64,000 nucleotides of DNA. Source: Diploptera punctata (taxonomy: Eukaryota; Arthropoda; Insecta; Blattodea; Blaberidae). This document shows positions 31,631 to 41,056 of this stretch, one piece after another; position 1 is the first letter of the stretch; every line of letters starts with the position of its first letter. The translations under genes were made by a program, and so were the position numbers. The notes beneath the pieces were generated by a model that was not told the origin of the DNA, did not search any database, and was given only the letters and a program-made list of their open reading frames with translations. The stretch is taken from contig JASPKZ010007796.1 of the NCBI GenBank assembly GCA_030220185.1, positions 1,456,501 through 1,520,500 of the forward strand. Reading direction: 5' to 3'.

Positions 31631-31969
31631 ATAAATAATAGTTTTAAAAAACTAAAAAAAAACACGCTTTATTAGAAAACCGAACTAAAAAATTGAAAAA
31701 TAATTTTAATTTCCAACACGCTTGGGATAAATAATTTTACCATCAAAAGCGTGGGGTGCTTTTTATGATTTTTACATTTTCTTCTTAGCGACTTTACTTT
31801 TACCAATATCTGTTTATTATCAAACATATTAATTGGTAAACAGCACCCCACGCTTTTGTTGGCAAAATTATTTATCCCAAGCGTGTTGGAAATTAAAATT
31901 ATTTTTCAATTTTTTAGTTCGGTTTTCTAATAAAGCGTGTTTTTTTAGTTTTTTAAAACTATTATTTAT
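31631..31969. repeat. FT hairpin, about 132-bp arms
   Basis: Left arm 31631-31764 and right arm 31839-31969 are near-perfect reverse complements (shared AAAGCGTGGGGTGCT and CCAACACGCTTGGGATAAAT). The loop has an inner TACCAAT/ATTGGTA pairing. Confidence 0.9.
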
Positions 31970-32067
31970 CTTATAAAATGTCACCCATTGTAGATCATTT
32001 TACGTGCCTCAATCCATCCAGATATTATAAATATTCACCCTAACGGGAGAGGATTTTTTTTGCACTC

Positions 32068-32397
32068 GATAATTCTGCCCGAAGGCAGGTCTTTCACTGC
32101 AATCATGGCATTTTCATGCTATGCTTTGCAGCTTTACTACGGAATTGTAGGTGTGGTAGCTTCCCGTTGCTTTCAACACCGGTGAAGGATGATGATGATG
32201 ATAATGATAAGGATGATGATGATGGCCATATGATTTCGGGGCCCGTTTGGGCCTTAAAGTTTTCCTGACATTTGTCTTACAAGTGAGGAAAAACCCTGAT
32301 AAAAACCTCACCCAGAAAAACTGCCCCGACCGGGGATAGAACCCGGGCCTGCTGAGTGACAAGGCAGCACGCTACCTCGAGACCACAGCGGTGGACA
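32068..32397 (-). mobile_element. SINE-2, full length
   Basis: Minus strand runs from GTCCACCGCTGTGGTCTCGA through the 'cacttgtaagacaaatgtc' body to the TGCCTTCGGGCAGAATTA end. Confidence 0.85.
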
Positions 32398-33821
32398 TAT
32401 ATATGTATATATGCCTATATTAATTGTCTGATTTACTTAGGAAATGAAATATTTGGCTTTATGAAATACGCAATATGTTTCTCAGAGTTTTAATTATTCG
32501 TCAGAATTTTTATGATAGATATTTTGATGGTAATTGTAAGTGAACACATTGTAAGTGATTTGAGATAGTTGTGTTCGTGTTTTGTTAGGTCAAGGAGGCA
32601 GTTTGTGGCGAACATAACACATGTTAATGGCAGCTTTTCCCTAGGGGTATTCCTACATGTCCAGCTGTCAGTCTGTTATACTCTCATTCGTCTCTCTCAG
32701 CCTAAACAAGAAGCAGCTTGTACTTTCAAATAACACAACTAGATTAATGGTAGCAAACACAAAACTTTCATAATTCTGTTTCTGACAACATACTTTCTTC
32801 CAAGTAAAGCCATAATGCCACCAAGATACAATGACAAACTGTTCATTTCCAAGTACTTACTGTTTCACAGAGTCGATATTCCAAACTAATCTACATCAAG
32901 ATAATGTGTGTCTTTGAATTGGACCATATTCTGCACAAAGGAGCCAACTCTCAACTTTGAAATACAGGGTGCAGAATAAGTCAGTTATTTTTATAACCTG
33001 TTAATGCTTTAAATTCTTTATGAAGAGCAAATAAGATGGAATTTCATAGAATGAAGTTCCGCCAGGGGATGTGCACGGGAATTTTTTATATTATTGGGGA
33101 TAGTTTAAATCTATTAAATGTAAATTGGAGGAAATGTATAATTTTCTGTAGCTTACAACATCTATACAAAAAAAAAGCTACCAAAATTGTTCAAAGTGAC
33201 TTCCATTGTTGTTTAACGTATTCGCCTCAAAAGACGAGGTAGACTCGCCTGCAGTTAAATAGCCTTCAACTCAGAAGACGAGATACACTCGCTTAACTCT
33301 GCTGTAACATATGTTGCAATATTTTATACATCCCTTGGCAGGGTAATATTTTGTTAGCATTTATGAATAGTAGATGAGTGTGTTTTGGCCTTCGCCATTA
33401 TTGTGATCTGAAGTACCGTTATCTTTTGCTTGTTTTGAATGTCTGAAAAATACAATATAATTTACGGTAACTTAAATACGGTTGTTGGGGAAATGCATTG
33501 AGCATTTAATCTGAAGCGAATGGTTTAAGCAGTAGTGTTTGAGATTATATTAGAAAGTCCCGTATTCTAACCCCAGTTTCAACCAATATGATTTTTTAGC
33601 TTGCTACCATATGCAGTGATTAATCGAGTTTTGTACCACTCCTTATATGAACTAATGCTATATAACTGTTCTACAAGTATTGCTCCATGTATTGCAAAAA
33701 CGGTTCCAACTCACTTCTGCATTTTTATGCCATCTGTGAACAAAATAATAAAACAGAGAGACAATATGCCAAATTTATTTTTCTGAATAAAGTATCAAAC
33801 AGAAAAAAATGTGTAAAACCT
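32398..33821. other. No gene recognised
   Basis: Longest stretch without an identifiable element. Two AGACGAGRTASACTCGC-like motifs occur at about 33231 and 33277, and ACAGGGTGCAGAATAAG at 32964 resembles element termini. No protein family is recognised. Confidence 0.4.
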
Positions 33822-34500
33822 TCTTCTTCTTCCTTCCAAGTATAGGTCAAGGTCTGTTACGATCCTATAGAAAATTTTCCCTCCAGTGTTTCATAGGACG
33901 GCCCAGTGATCTTCGTCCTCTTGGTATATAATTATAAACAGCTTTGGGAATCCGATTTGAAGTCATTCTTTCTAGATGAGTTTCCAATTTAGTTGGTACT
34001 GTTTAATATATTCCAAAATTGGCGTAGTCTTCAATTCTTTTAAGATATTGTTGTTCCTTTTCCGATCCCATTTGGTGTACCCCGCTGTTCTGCGCATGAA
34101 TCTCATTTCACAAGCCGTTATTCTGCTTTCGTGTTGTCTTTTTAGTGCCCATGCTTCACTACCATAGGTCAACACTGGTCTAGCCAAAGTGTTATATAAA
34201 CGTAATCTGATTTTTTTTGTACAAGGAATGGTTTCATAACTTGATTAATAATTCCCAAACTTTTATTATAACTAGTAATTTTTTCAGGGATATTCTTTTC
34301 ATCCCAGATAGGGACATAATATCCAAGATATTTAAATTGATTAGATCTCTCTAAAATTTTATTCTGGAGAATCTTATAATTAAAAAAATGATTTACCATC
34401 TTTCCCATAAAATACAAGTTATTTGATATTCTGATAGTTGAAGTGTTCCTTTTTATTTGTGATTTTTTATTGACATTAACTGTAAATTAATTTTTCTCAG
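33822..34500 (-). mobile_element. LINE-L fragment (RTE-like)
   Basis: Minus strand: RSNQFKYLGYYVPIWDEKN, then LARPVLTYGSEAWALKRQHE, EMRFMRRTAGYTKWDRKRN and a C-terminal tail, ending in a (GAA)n-like tail (CTTCTTCTTCC in top view). Broken by frameshifts. Related fragments: 59898-60330 and 63340-64000. Confidence 0.75.
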
Positions 34501-34696
34501 TTAGGTTATCTTGTGACTTGGTTACTTGTTCCACAATGCGGTACAGTTATGTTTACTACAAGAAGCTGGTTTTATAATTCATTTCATTCATAGTGTTCTG
34601 CTCAACAGCAGGTCTTTCACTGCAAATTCAGCATTCTCCACTCTTTCCTTAACTCAGCTTTCCTTTTTGTATCTGCAAACAATTTATTTTATTATT

Positions 34697-36504
34697 ATTT
34701 TTGTATTTATTTATTTATTTATTTATTTTATTTATTTATTTTATTTATTTAGCCTGGTGGAGTTGAGGCCATGTGGCCTTCTCTTCCACTCACCAGAACA
34801 AGCATATGTTACATATGAATACAAAAAAAAATACAATAATAGTCATATAAAACAGGACAAACATATGTTACACATGAATACAAAAAAATTACAATAGTAG
34901 TCATATTAGACAGGACAAACATGTTACATATGAATACAAAAAAAAGTTACAATAATAGTTATTGAACAATTCATTATCTGTCATATTGAATAATAATGAA
35001 ATTAATGTCTAATAATAGAATGAAACTAAATACAATAAAATTAAATTAATGATACAATGAATAAAAAAGGAATAACAGCTCGAATCTACTATGCATAAAA
35101 AAGAAGAGAAAAAAAAAACACTACAATGAATTAATCTACGCTTTTTATACAAGGCATTAGGTAAATATATTAACAAATCCTAAGTCTATTTTTATTAAAT
35201 AATGCAAAAACGCATTATTAATTCTTAAAAAGTAGTATTAGTGAGTTGTTTCTGTTAGTGATTTTATTTTCAATTTATTTCTGAAAGATGGTAAAGTTTG
35301 GCAGTCTCTGACATAGGGTGGAAGTGAATTCCATGTTCTAGCAAGAGAAACTGTAAAAGATTTCGAATAATAGGTAGTATGATGAGGAGGGATATAAAGG
35401 ACACTGTGCTCAAGGGATCGGGTATCTACGTTATGTGTATCAGAGAGTTTAGTGAAGCGGTTGTGTGATAAATAATAAGGTAAAGATATGTGTAATATGT
35501 TATAGAGTAGGCATAGGGAATGGATGGTTCTACGATCTTGAAGACGAAGCCATGACATATGTTCCAGGGATGGTGTAACGTGATCAAATCTACGTATACC
35601 ACAAATAAAACGTATGCAAGAATTGTGAACACGTTGAAGTCTTTGGGTAAGAACAGTATTTAGGTCAGTAAAAAGAGTATCACAATAATCAAAATGGGGC
35701 ATTGCGAGTGTTTCTACTAGCATTTTTCTTAGAGAAAAACGGTAAACAATTTCTTATACGATTTAATGAGTGTATTATTGAGAAGATAGTTTTGCAAATG
35801 TTATTTATTTGTTTATTCCAAATTAAATGTTTATCCATAAACACTCCTAGATTTTTTACTGTCTCACTATAAGGGATCTGAACCCCATTAAGTGACACAT
35901 GTAATACTGCATTTGTGTTAATTGAGGATAATAGTCTCTGATGGCCCATAATGATTGCTTGTGTCTTTCTAGGATTTAATTCAAGTCCATATTTCTCTGT
36001 CCACGCCGTTAGCGAGTCAAGGTCCTCGTTAATTTTGGTTACCGCGTCATTTAAAGAATATTTGTCTGAGTGAAGGTAGATCTGCATGTCGTCCGCAAAT
36101 AAATGATGTTTGCAATGTTTTAGGGAGTCAGAAATGTCGTTTATATAGATTGAAAAAAGCAATGGGCCGAGCACCGAGCCCTGTGGAACTCCAGCTTTAC
36201 GGTAGGTCCAAGAAGAGCGTAATGTAGAATTTCCTACAACATATTGCTGGCGCTCACGAAGGTAGGAGTTGAACCATTGCGTGACACTGTCAGAAAGTGA
36301 GAGGTTTTTTAGTTTAAGCAACAATAAGTCCAAGTCTACCGTGTCAAATGCTTTACTAAAGTCAAGTAGTGTAAGAATAGTAAGTTTTCGATTATCAGAT
36401 GCTTCGCGTATGTCTTCACATATATTTAGTAGAGCAGTATTTGTATTGTGTCCTGTCCTAAAGCCTGAATGGTATTGATCTAAAAGGTCGTGTTCAGTTA
36501 GGTA
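34697..36504 (-). mobile_element. LINE-D1, 5'-truncated, inserted in LINE-K
   Basis: CR1/Jockey-like RT: LLDFSKAFDTVD, GVPQGSVLGPLLFSIYIND and FADD catalytic motif, then a second open stretch 35238-35723 (PHFDYCDTLFTDLN to SFRNKLKIKSL) after a frameshift near 35730. The 3' UTR has the family signature GAGGCCATGTGGCC (34767-34780 in top view) and an (AAAT)n/(AAT)n tail. Confidence 0.85.
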
Positions 36505-36738
36505 GTCTATCATCTGATGTCTCTTCCTGCCTCTAACTTTATTTCTGTTGACCATTCCATCTAGGGCATCCTTCAGCAGGCGGTTTCTTCTTAGCCAATG
36601 ACCAATCCAATTTCTTTTCCTCTTCTTTATGTGTTCCAGCATTGTTCTCCTTTCATCCACTCTGTCTAGCACATCTATATTCCTTACTTTGTCTGTCCAT
36701 TTTATTACGTTCCATTCTTCTCCATATCCACATCTCAA
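35689..36738 (-). pseudogene. Chimeric LINE-K/LINE-D1 open frame, 349 codons
   Basis: Residues 1-~78 come from the LINE-K C-terminus (to RKRHQMID). From ~79 on it is the LINE-D1 RT (LLDFSKAFD at ~124, GVPQGSVLG at ~183, FADD at 214-217), read in the same frame across the insertion boundary. Shared ATGATAGAC-type microhomology at the join fits 5'-truncated integration. Ends in shifted-frame residues after about 328. Not a functional gene, though it would be picked up by gene finders. Confidence 0.8.
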
Positions 36739-37177
36739 AAGCTTCCGGTCGCCTTTTTTCCTCAGTCTCTTCCTGCACCATACAATGCTACACTCCCACC
36801 AAGCACTTCAACTCGCCTCTTCCGCGTAGTCTGTGTTTGCCAAAGGTCCGCATAATAAAGGCTTCTCTTCTTGTTGAAAGCTTCTTTTGCCATTGATATC
36901 CTCTGCTTTACTTCTTGACCACAGTTAATGTTGCTACTGATAGTACAACCCAAGTATTTGAAGCTCACCACTTGCTCAATGGCCTCATCTTTAATCTTCC
37001 TTGGTTTCGTTCCTGTAATCGTGGCCTTCGTCTTATGGTCTTAAAATATCGCTGTCAAATACACTGAATCAGCTGCTACGTACCATGCGATCTCAATTTC
37101 GGAGGAAAAAGTCAGTCTTCAATACATCGAAATCTCAGGTAAGCGGCTTCGAACTCAGACAATAGTTTTTTATTACA

Positions 37178-37682
37178 CAATAAAACTCGTTTAATCCGGA
37201 ACGTGAATAATGCGGAAATCTGTCCAATGTGAACAAATTTATTGGTCCCGGCGAAATAGCAGTAATTGTACGTGTACTTATTTTGCATAATACGGAATCT
37301 GCCCAACGCGGAAACGGAAGAATATTTCTACACAATTCATGAAAAAGTTGTATAAAGCGAGAAGACAGATAGAGAAATAAATTAGTTTGCACTTCATTGA
37401 ATTCCCGTTAGGCAAATAAATAAAATAAAATAAATAAGTAAAACAGTTGAAGTATGGGCCTAGATTCTACCTGTACCTGAAATTTTCTTTCGGCCTAACT
37501 GCACACCCGTAATGCGAAATACAGATAGATACCTGTCTTGCAAATAACCATTGCAATGTAAAATACTACATTAGTTTAAGTTCTGAGACCGATCTTTCAC
37601 AGGTAGCGTTCTGAAGTTGCTGAATAAAGATGGTTAAAACGTATGCACCATTGTCATTAAACGAAAAAGTGAAAGTGTTTGA
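37178..37682 (+). mobile_element. pogo/Tigger-like fragment
   Basis: Its left end (TTTAATCCGGAACGTGAATA) and 'ggaatctgcccaacgcgga' match the element at 50516-51536. Ends with a short N-terminal transposase-like reading MVKTYAPLSLNEKVKVFE, cut off at 37682 by the next repeat. Confidence 0.7.
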
Positions 37683-37866
37683 AGATAAAAATTAAATTGT
37701 ACCTGTTGGTAGGTGCCGTCATCCTCAACTTTGTTAAAATATGTATATAAAATTAACTGGAGAGCGCTTTCGGAAGTTATCTTCCATCTTCTGCAGGTTC
37801 AGCTTCTGCTACTTGTTGTTGTTGTGTACGGTGATGTATACTCCAACTGTTTGTAGCAGCAACTGA
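37683..37866. mobile_element. Foldback/Penelope-like fragment, copy 2
   Basis: Matches 24880-25055 but lacks the right inverted end. Minus strand 37768-37793 repeats the CAGAAGA, T, GGAAG-ATAA-CTTCC, GAAA motif exactly. Confidence 0.6.
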
Positions 37867-38208
37867 CTTGTTTTTGACGATCTCGTATAATGGGTGCGTT
37901 CTCATTAAGAAGTGAGGTGTTGTTTGTTTCCTTTATAATTTCAAGGTCTTCAAATATATTTATCCTAGCTGGAATGTGTTATATATATTTGAAGACCTTG
38001 AAATTCAAAAGAAAATATGTAGAGGACAGGAAGTGGCAACATAGTAAGGAAGAGAAAGAGAAAGACAGCATGTTTGTTAACATATTTTCCGCCTGCACAG
38101 ATTGCTTAGTGGAGTAGTAAACGTAGTGCCCCTATACAATGCTCTTGTTAGCCTATTCGAATCTCTAGGCCTGTGTAATAAATAACCTTGTGCTTTATTA
38201 TACTAGTA
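37867..38208. other. No gene recognised
   Basis: A 26-base inverted repeat occurs around 37940-38010 (TTTCAAGGTCTTCAAATATA and its complement). Otherwise nothing. Confidence 0.4.
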
Positions 38209-39096
38209 CAGTCATTAAGTTCTGAGAATTTACGCCTGAGGACAGGCACCCACAAGAATCTGAATGTCTCACAAGATGCCGATAACTAGGTGTACACTTA
38301 AATAGAATCACATCGCCTCTCAAAACAGTCGCCTTTGGCCGTCACGCATGTTTGCCAACGGTGGTAATTATAGCTGTTGTAAGCACCGCTGAAAGATGTT
38401 GGCAGGAAGGTCCCGCATGGCTTCTCTTGTGGCAGTCATGACCTCTTCGGAAGAATGAAATCTACGCCCACGTAGGATTGCTTTCATGCGAGGAAAGAGA
38501 AAAAAAATCGTCATGTGATCATCATGTTGGTCTTGCGACAAGATTCCTGGCACACTGTGCTGGATAAGGTAACACGAGACATGTCCAGGTCATTAGACAG
38601 ACTTTTGTAACAAGTACCATGGCTGACCCCTACCACTGCTGCCAGATCGTCTACTGATTGGGAGCGGTTAGCACACACTAACGTCACAACTTCTTCGATC
38701 TTGTGTTTAGTTCGAACTGTTTGTGGCCGACCAGTACGCACATCACCTTCCAAACAGTATCTTCCTTTCAGAAAACGTCGGTGCCACCTAAACACAACAC
38801 TGCGACTCAATGCGTGCTCATCGTAAACTTACTGCATCATTTGAAACGTTTCGACAGCGGTCTTGCCTAATTTCAGACAGAACTTGATGTTGCTCTAACT
38901 GTGACATCTCAAGTTCCGACATGCGCATTCAAATCACCGTCACCGCAAAGGTCGTAGTTCTGCTTGCAGTGCATGCACTCAACTGTCTCTTGCTGGGACG
39001 AGAGATTAACTAACAAGGTACCATACCACGGTGCCACCTATGCGCTATAGCGTAATACAGCGCCACTATGCGCTCAGTCTCAAAACTTAATGACTG
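38209..39096 (-). mobile_element. mariner deletion derivative
   Basis: 888 bp, TA on both sides (38207-38208, 39097-39098), inverted ends CAGTCATTAAGTTCTGAGA and TCTCAAAACTTAATGACTG (one mismatch). The minus strand encodes a mariner N-terminus (KTAVETFQMMQ, stop, then LSRSVVFRWHRRFLKGRYCL, EEVVTLVCANRSQSVDDLAA) and a short C-terminal piece (LRGRRFHSSEEVM). The DDD catalytic core is deleted. Could only be mobilised in trans. Confidence 0.88.
38368..38810 (-). pseudogene. mariner transposase remnant
   Basis: Two overlapping frames: 38511-38810 is the helix-turn-helix/linker region (GRPQTVRTKHKIEEV, VVGVSHGTCYKSLSNDL) and 38368-38553 the C-terminal RGRRFHSSEEV. Lacks all three catalytic aspartates. 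Confidence 0.85.
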
Positions 39097-39098
39097 TA

Positions 39099-39776
39099 CC
39101 ACGTACATTTTCAACAAGCAGGTAGTTTACTATGCTGTGAACTAGGCTTGTGACTTGGGATTTCATAAAGAAAGAGATGTGACGGGCGATTCATTTAAAA
39201 TAAAGCGGGATCAGGCACATCATCCATCATGAAGACGTCTCTATTTGTGTAGCCGTCCGAATATGCTAATTGTGTGCTTACCTGAGACATTCAAGCCTTC
39301 CTTTATGTGAAGTGCAGTGCAGTCTAACTCACACATTCAAAACTTATTTTTCATAGTTTTCCATAATAAAATCTAAAATTACACATCAATTTTGTAAGAA
39401 GTCTTAATAATTGTATCCAAATCGTTCATTATATTTCTTACACACAATATATATTATATATATCTCGGAATTTGTTCACAATACAATGGTTTTCTGTCAC
39501 CTCAAAAAATTCTTCTTCTACTGTTGTAGAGGTATTGATCATTCTCATCTGTAAGTCCCAGTTCACTCATACTTCTTCTCACATCATCCATCGAAACTTC
39601 TTTAGGTGTTCCCTTTCTTCTTGTTCTATATATTTTCCACTCTAAGATCTTCTTAGGGATTCTATCATATGTCCCCCTATTGAGATGCCCATATCATATC
39701 AGTGATCTCTCTTCAGTTATTTGTAATATGTTTCTTTCAACTTTGATAATATTCCTAATGTCAGTGTTTCTTATTT
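39099..39776. other. No gene recognised
   Basis: AT-rich. 39530-39740 has a weak LINE-like minus-strand reading, too decayed to place. Confidence 0.35.
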
Positions 39777-40796
39777 TTACACGCTTTATATTAGCTTGAC
39801 CTGTATCTATCTATCTGTCTATCTATGTAACGGAATCTTTCAATGCGATTTTCACCCACTTAAAATCATCGGATCGACTTGAAACTTTGTATACTTATAG
39901 AGGACCCGTGACAATATAATAATTTCATATTTATTTTCTAAAATCCTGGCCATAATCATCAGACAATCAAAAACAGTGTTTTTGTATCAATGTAACGGAA
40001 TATTTGAACGCGATTTTCACCCACTTAGAAACATTGGATCGACCTGAAACTTTGTATACGTGTAGAGGACCCGTGACAATACAATAATTTCATATTTTGT
40101 TTCTAAAATCCTGGCCAGAATCATCCGAAAAAAAAATGAAAACTGGTATAATAGGTTGCGGACTTGTCGAGTTTTTAGTCAATCGTTGTAAGAGCTCAGT
40201 TGGTAGAGCAGTGAACTCTTAGTGGTATATGATTTCAGTAATCCATACGTCACTGGTTCAAATCCGGCTGGGTTTTTTTTTTATAGAAGAGTATTACTTT
40301 TAGCTCATACTACAATAGTATCGAATTTAAAGATATTTACATTTTTATCTTATTCTGTAAAATATTAAAACTAAAAAATAAATAATAGTTTAAAAAAACT
40401 AAAAGTATACGCTTTATTAGAAAACTAAAAAAATGAAAAATAAGTTTAATTTCCAATACGCTTGGTATAAAATAAAGTGGTCAACAAAAATATCATCTCC
40501 AACAGATATAGAATAAAATTAGAGTTATCAACAAAAAGAAAATAATTTTACCATCAAAAGCGTGGGGTGCTTTTTATGATTTTTACATTTTCTTCTTAGA
40601 GAGCTTACTTTTACCAATATCTGTTTAATATCAAATATATTAATTGATATAGAGCACCCCACGCTTTTGATGGTAAAATTATTTTATTTTTGTTGATAAC
40701 TCTAATTTTATTCTATATGTGTTGGAGATGATTTTTTTGTTAACCACTTTATTTTATCCCAAGCGTATTGGAAATTAAAATTATTTTTCATTTTTT
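39777..40796. mobile_element. FT composite element, copy 2 (main part)
   Basis: Start motif ACACGCTTTATATTAG, two tandem units (39828, 39993), uninterrupted tRNA-like core (40191-40272), then a hairpin. Both hairpin arms carry an extra ~70-bp block absent from both arms of copy 1. The right arm is cut at AGTTTTCTAATAA (40797-40809) by the LINE-A nest and resumes at 47280. Confidence 0.75.
40191..40272 (+). tRNA. tRNA-like core of FT copy 2
   Basis: GAGCTCAGTTGGTAGAGCA and CTGGTTCAAATCCGG as D- and T-arm parts. Empty-site version of the 31316 copy. Anticodon arm irregular, so likely a pol III promoter relic. Confidence 0.5.
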
Positions 40797-40809
40797 AGTT
40801 TTCTAATAA
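40797..40809. repeat. Target site duplication of outer LINE-A (left)
   Basis: AGTTTTCTAATAA, repeated exactly at 47267-47279. Confidence 0.9.
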
Positions 40810-40860
40810 CTTACTTACTCACTGGCACTATCGAACCCGTAGGTTCATGGCCGCGCGGAC

Positions 40861-40863
<3 letters not shown>

Positions 40864-40902
<39 letters not shown>

Positions 40903-41002
40903 GCTTTATTTTACCTGGCAGAGTTAAGGCCTTAAGGCCTTGTCTACCACTCAACCAGGTTTAAAAAAAAATACAAACAAAAAATAGTCTTAAATCTAAA
41001 TT

Positions 41003-41056
<54 letters not shown>

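Larger units (their letters stand above)
30733..31969. mobile_element. FT composite element, copy 1
   Basis: Order: terminal motif ACACGCTTTATATTAG (30733), three tandem ~170-bp units (30781-31290), a tRNA-like core (31316-31525, split by a MITE), then a long hairpin (31631-31969) whose arms contain ACACGCTTTATTAG and, inverted, CTAATAAAGCGTGT. The end motif is therefore the inverse of the start motif, suggesting terminal inverted repeats. Copy 2 at 39777 onward has the same order. No coding capacity; superfamily unknown. Confidence 0.65.
34590..37040 (-). mobile_element. LINE-K, split by LINE-D1
   Basis: Upstream part 36505-37040: VVSFKYLGCTISSNINCGQE, then EEWNVIKWTDKVRNIDVL, RRTMLEHIKKRKRNWIGHWL and RGRKRHQMID. 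The final part after the insertion, at about 34590-34690, encodes ADTKRKAELRKEWRMLNLQ then stop and 'cagtgaaagacctgctg'. Joining the two matches the usual RTE-like C-terminus, so LINE-D1 inserted here. Non-functional. Confidence 0.75.

Noticed and set aside
33036..33242. 68-codon frame in the unassigned region
   Set aside because: Short, low complexity, no domain or homologue recognised.
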